Of a stretch of DNA of 6,619 nucleotides, positions 4,896 to 6,619 are shown piece after piece. The DNA is from an uncultured Garciella sp. (lineage in GTDB: Bacteria; Bacillota; Clostridia; Eubacteriales; Garciellaceae). The notes under the pieces were generated by a model. That model was not told the DNA's origin, did no database searches, and saw only the letters and a list, made by a program, of their open reading frames with translations. How positions within the stretch are numbered: the stretch's first letter is position 1; each line of letters opens with the position of its first letter. The stretch spans positions 1 to 6,619 of the forward strand of contig USMD01000100.1 of NCBI GenBank assembly GCA_900555725.1, given 5' to 3'. The position numbers were made by a program, and so were the translations under genes.

Positions 4896-4898
4896 TTT
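4864..4898 (+). terminator. Probable terminator of the toxin mRNA
   Basis: GGCAATCG (4864-4871) faces CGATTACC (4885-4892), with a single C/A mismatch and a nested TCGCA-TTT-TGCGA; six T follow (4893-4898). The 3' arm also pairs perfectly with the mRNA 5' end, so the hairpin and the end-to-end fold exclude each other. The same DNA encodes the 5' stem-loop and start site of the antitoxin RNA on the other strand. Confidence 0.65.
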
Positions 4899-4901
4899 AT
4901 T

Positions 4902-4932
4902 ATTATATCATAATTAGGGCGAAAATAAACAG
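4902..4932 (-). promoter_or_regulatory. Promoter of antitoxin RNA copy 2
   Basis: On the minus strand TGATATAAT (4910-4902) is an extended -10 box, with the weak -35 region TGTTTATTTTCG upstream (about 4921-4932). The block matches the promoter of the orphan RNA from AAAATRTCTG to the start GGTAATCGG. Confidence 0.72.
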
Positions 4933-4957
4933 ATATTTTGCTTTTTTATTTTTAAAA

Positions 4958-4980
4958 GACAAGGGGACGTTTCATTTGTC
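4958..4980 (+). repeat. REP-like end of element B (leader side)
   Basis: A 23-base sequence starting GACAAGGGGACGTTTCATTT and ending GTC, which pairs with itself through GACAA/TTGTC. It differs by one base from 2843-2865 (element A). A partner half, GACAGCTATTTTTGTC, follows at 4987-5002. Confidence 0.8.
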
Positions 4981-5104
4981 TGCAAAGACAGCTATTTTTG
5001 TCTCGTTCCTCGTCTAATCTCTATTTTTGAATTTTAAAAATATTTAATGAAATTCTTCTTCCATTTTTATCCTATAATAATAAAATATTTATGAGGTGAT
5101 GAAA

Positions 5105-5387
5105 ATGGTTAGAGAAGCTAGAAAAAAAGTAGTACCAGTATCTATCATGTTATGTTAAGAGAATTAGATAAGCATTACATATTTTTAGAAGATTCTGATA
5201 AAAAAAGATACAGAACACTTATCAATTAGAAAATTTTTAATCTCTATCAAAAAAAGAGTACGAGCATATAGTGGTTGAAATTTATAATGATTTAGGAATT
5301 AGTATAAGGCAATTAAGTCGAGCATTAGGCATAGGTAAGGGTGTAATAGAAAGAATTTTAAAAAATTCTAAAAAGAAAAGAATGTGA
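5105..5387 (+). pseudogene. RAYT transposase gene, frameshifted and internally deleted, element B
   Basis: The gene starts MVREARKK at 5105 after the site GAGGTGAT. One A is missing from the A-run at 5122-5128 (seven A here, eight in copy A), which shifts the frame to a stop at 5156-5158. In the restored frame it reads SIYHVMLRELDKHYIFLEDSDKKRYRTLIN and stops. The C-terminal part resumes as VVEIYNDLGISIRQLSRALG and IGKGVIERILKNSKKKRM, ending at 5387. That end is a small helix-turn-helix of the kind found at the C-terminus of firmicute RAYT proteins (GISIRQLSR, then GxGVI). The middle, with the HUH motif and catalytic tyrosine, is absent. About 90 codons of a normal 200-300 remain. It cannot encode a transposase, but its REP ends could be moved by an intact RAYT elsewhere in the genome. 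Confidence 0.78.
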
Positions 5388-5394
5388 AGAGGGA

Positions 5395-5417
5395 GACAAA
5401 CGAAACGTCCCCCTGTC
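5395..5417 (-). repeat. REP-like end of element B (gene-3' side)
   Basis: The reverse complement, starting GACAGGGGGACGTTTCG, is identical over all 23 bases to 2577-2599. It lies between two converging reading frames and could serve as their transcription terminator. Confidence 0.82.
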
Positions 5418-5438
5418 ATTCCTCTTTAGACTTAAATC

Positions 5439-5816
5439 TTAATTAACTATTTCAAAGGATGGCCTTAAATCGCTATAAAATTTATAATCAATTAATCTAT
5501 CATGAAGTAGCCTTCCTACAAGTATACACGGTGCAATTCCTATACTATAAGCATAATCTACTATTTGACTTTTATTTGTATAATCATAATCTTCAATAAA
5601 CGTTTTATACTGTTCATCTGGTATTAAATAATTACTTGCTTCCTTATCTGCTTCATCCTCTTTGTCATCATCATAATTAATACTCGATATCTTTTTTGTA
5701 TGCTTAATTAAATGGGCTAGCTCATGAAAAAACGTAAACCAAAATATATCTGCACGCTTTCCTCTAACACTTAATGCTAATATAGCTTTATCTTTCCTCC
5801 AGATAGTACCCCACAT
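5439..5816 (-). CDS. ImmA/IrrE-type zinc metallopeptidase domain (3' part of a frameshifted gene)
   Basis: This 125-codon frame carries the catalytic part of an ImmA/IrrE-family (COG2856) peptidase: FFHELAHLIKH at residues 29-39 gives the HExxH zinc site, and EDEADKEASNYLIP (53-66) is the usual downstream helix with the third zinc ligand. The strand ahead of it, KDKAILALSVRGKRADIFWFTF, is also typical. It has no ribosome binding site of its own; the ATG at 5816 lies inside the preceding frame, with which it overlaps by 40 bases. Relatives continue from the HTH frame directly into this sequence (expected ICGTIWRKDKAIL). It is therefore most likely the second half of one protein, split by a shift at a G-run at 5809-5812. 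ImmA-type peptidases cleave XRE-type repressors to trigger mobile elements; whether this one does is unknown. Confidence 0.8.
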   Translation of the reverse strand: MWGTIWRKDKAILALSVRGKRADIFWFTFFHELAHLIKHTKKISSINYDDDKEDEADKEASNYLIPDEQYKTFIEDYDYTNKSQIVDYAYSIGIAPCILVGRLLHDRLIDYKFYSDLRPSFEIVN

Positions 5817-6511
5817 ATATAAGTCTTCGGCAGTGCCTCAACTAATACTAGTGACACACCACATTCAGCACACAAATTTTTCATTATAGGATAAAACTCT
5901 TCAGGATCCTTCATAGTTAGCTCTCTGAACTTTGGTATATAACTTTTTAATTTTCTTTGATTAAATTTCTCAACTTCAACTTTAAGTCCTTCTATCTCAG
6001 CTTTTCTGACCCAAGCTAACACCCCTAAATCGGAAATTTCTTTAATCTGCTTCTGCTTTCTAAACATAGCAGCTACTGAAACTTCTATTGATTGCAGGCT
6101 AGCAACGCCAAAATAATCTCTTAAATTTTCAACTCTTTCGTTCCTATCACTTGTTTCTGATATCCAACCTAAGTCGCTCATATATTTATACGGCGCCTTT
6201 TTCAGAATTTCTAAGTCTTCTTTTAATTCTTCTTGTTGCTTTAATCTAGCTTTATTTAACTGATAGTTCGTTTCTAAATTCATCCAAAATTGTGCTTTAG
6301 GTCCCAAAACTGTTTCTAGTTTTAGGGCTGTTCCATAGGTGATGGGCTCTTTACCATTAATAATATTACTTAAGTGCTTTGGTGTTATTTCTAGTCTAAT
6401 AGCTAGCTCTTTTTGATTCATGCCCAAAAATATCATGTTTTCTCTAATTGTCTCTCCCGGCGGAATAGCAATAGCTGGCATGAATTTATCATTTTCTTTT
6501 TTGCTTACCAT
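5777..6511 (-). CDS. HigA-like HTH protein, 5' part of an HTH-ImmA/IrrE fusion (frameshifted)
   Basis: A 244-codon frame. Residues about 17-75 are a HigA/VapI-type XRE domain: PPGETIRENMIFLGMNQKEL, AIRLEITPKHLSNIINGKEP, then ALKLETVLGPKAQFWMNLE. A long middle region (about 80-230), rich in charged helices, leads to LVLVEALPKTYICG, the usual approach to the peptidase domain. The last nine codons (VLSGGKIKLY and a stop at 5777) are out of frame. Continuing in the next frame gives the metallopeptidase at 5816-5439, for a complete protein of about 355-360 residues, a known architecture. The start at 6511 has AGGAGGTGA nine bases ahead. A 7-3-7 inverted repeat lies upstream and suggests autoregulation. 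HigA-like proteins often pair with a HigB toxin encoded just upstream; only a terminator-like hairpin is seen there before the window ends. Confidence 0.85.
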   Translation of the reverse strand: MVSKKENDKFMPAIAIPPGETIRENMIFLGMNQKELAIRLEITPKHLSNIINGKEPITYGTALKLETVLGPKAQFWMNLETNYQLNKARLKQQEELKEDLEILKKAPYKYMSDLGWISETSDRNERVENLRDYFGVASLQSIEVSVAAMFRKQKQIKEISDLGVLAWVRKAEIEGLKVEVEKFNQRKLKSYIPKFRELTMKDPEEFYPIMKNLCAECGVSLVLVEALPKTYICGVLSGGKIKLY

Positions 6512-6556
6512 GGTAATCCGTCACCTCCTCAATCCTCATAATATTAATACTTTCTA

Positions 6557-6573
6557 GGCGTTTGCGAAACGCC
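6557..6573. promoter_or_regulatory. Operator-like inverted repeat upstream of the HTH-peptidase gene
   Basis: GGCGTTT-GCG-AAACGCC is a perfect 7-bp inverted repeat with a 3-bp centre, about 45 bases ahead of the start codon. On the minus strand it contains GCGTTTCGC, the core of the palindrome before the XRE gene (2315-2323). A possible -10 (TATTAT, in TTAATATTATGAGG on the minus strand) lies between it and the gene, so a bound repressor would cover the -35 region. Confidence 0.6.
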
Positions 6574-6601
6574 AAAACCCGCATAAATACGGGATGTTTT
6601 T
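6574..6601. terminator. Bidirectional terminator-like hairpin at the window edge
   Basis: CCCGCATAAATACGGG (6578-6593) folds into a 6-bp stem with a 4-base loop. It is followed by TTTT on the minus strand (6577-6574) and, after ATG, by six T on the plus strand (6596-6601). It probably ends a gene lying outside the window and separates it from the HTH-peptidase gene. Confidence 0.55.
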
Positions 6602-6619
6602 TGTTACAAAATAGAACAA

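Larger units (their letters stand above)
4958..5417 (+). mobile_element. REP-ended, internally deleted RAYT element, copy B
   Basis: A 460-bp element in the opposite orientation to copy A, with 23-bp terminal inverted repeats at 4958-4980 and 5395-5417. It holds a leader with a TATAAT box (5073-5078), a ribosome binding site GAGGTGAT (5093-5100) and the two ends of a RAYT gene with the middle deleted. It retains about 170 bp more of the gene's 3' part than copy A. It lies some 30-50 bp from the antitoxin promoter on one side and about 20 bp from the end of the HTH-peptidase gene on the other. Confidence 0.78.

Noticed and set aside
2577..5417. CRISPR array, because of repeated GGGGGACG motifs
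   Set aside because: The repeats are few, inverted and unevenly spaced; they are the ends of REP elements.

Overview
The window is low-GC DNA (A/T-rich intergenic DNA, strong AGGAGG-type ribosome binding sites) that looks like a member of the Firmicutes, most likely a Clostridia-type anaerobe. This is inferred from three things: a mannose-family PTS, a Hol_Tox-like type I toxin, and GGGGGACG-type REP sequences with a RAYT transposase. The species cannot be named from the sequence.

Layout. (1) 1-1635, minus strand: the end of a sugar-uptake operon, with one protein fusing the IIC and IID membrane components of a mannose/fructose/sorbose-family PTS, and perhaps the first codons of a following gene at the window edge. 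(2) 1636-2344: about 700 bp without a convincing gene, holding several hairpins and, at its right end, a duplicated operator-like motif in front of a small XRE repressor (2345-2575, plus). (3) 2577-5417: an accessory island made almost wholly of mobile, regulatory-RNA and decayed material. It is bounded by two oppositely oriented, REP-ended, internally deleted derivatives of a RAYT transposase gene (A, 2577-2865; B, 4958-5417). Just inside each lies an antitoxin-type small RNA pointing inward. The right-hand one (about 4895 to 4803, minus) is convergent with an intact 36-residue hydrophobic toxin gene (4703-4813, plus), giving a complete type I toxin-antitoxin locus. The left-hand one (about 3005-3096, plus) is an orphan: only the last nine codons of its toxin remain, joined directly to a 5'-truncated, stop-containing and frameshifted adenine deaminase gene (3111-4201). 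A TnpB C-terminal fragment with its right-end palindrome (4234-4450) and another REP-like hairpin (4498-4538) fill the middle. (4) 5439-6511, minus: a HigA-like HTH protein with a C-terminal ImmA/IrrE-type zinc peptidase domain, split into two reading frames at a run of four G.

How it fits together. The most informative part is the RNA system. The toxin mRNA, its antisense RNA and the orphan RNA all start with the same stem-loop (GGUAAUCG pairing with a CGRUURCC-type arm). The toxin mRNA has a Shine-Dalgarno sequence buried in a hairpin and an 11-nt perfect complementarity between its 5' and 3' ends. The orphan RNA matches the functional antitoxin at 31 of 32 positions across the part that overlaps the toxin mRNA, so it could act in trans. 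The XRE gene and the HTH-peptidase gene face each other across the island and share the 9-mer GCGTTTCGC in operator-like inverted repeats upstream of each, so they may belong to one regulatory circuit. REP-ended element A starts one base after the xre stop codon and B ends about 20 bp beyond the end of the peptidase frame.
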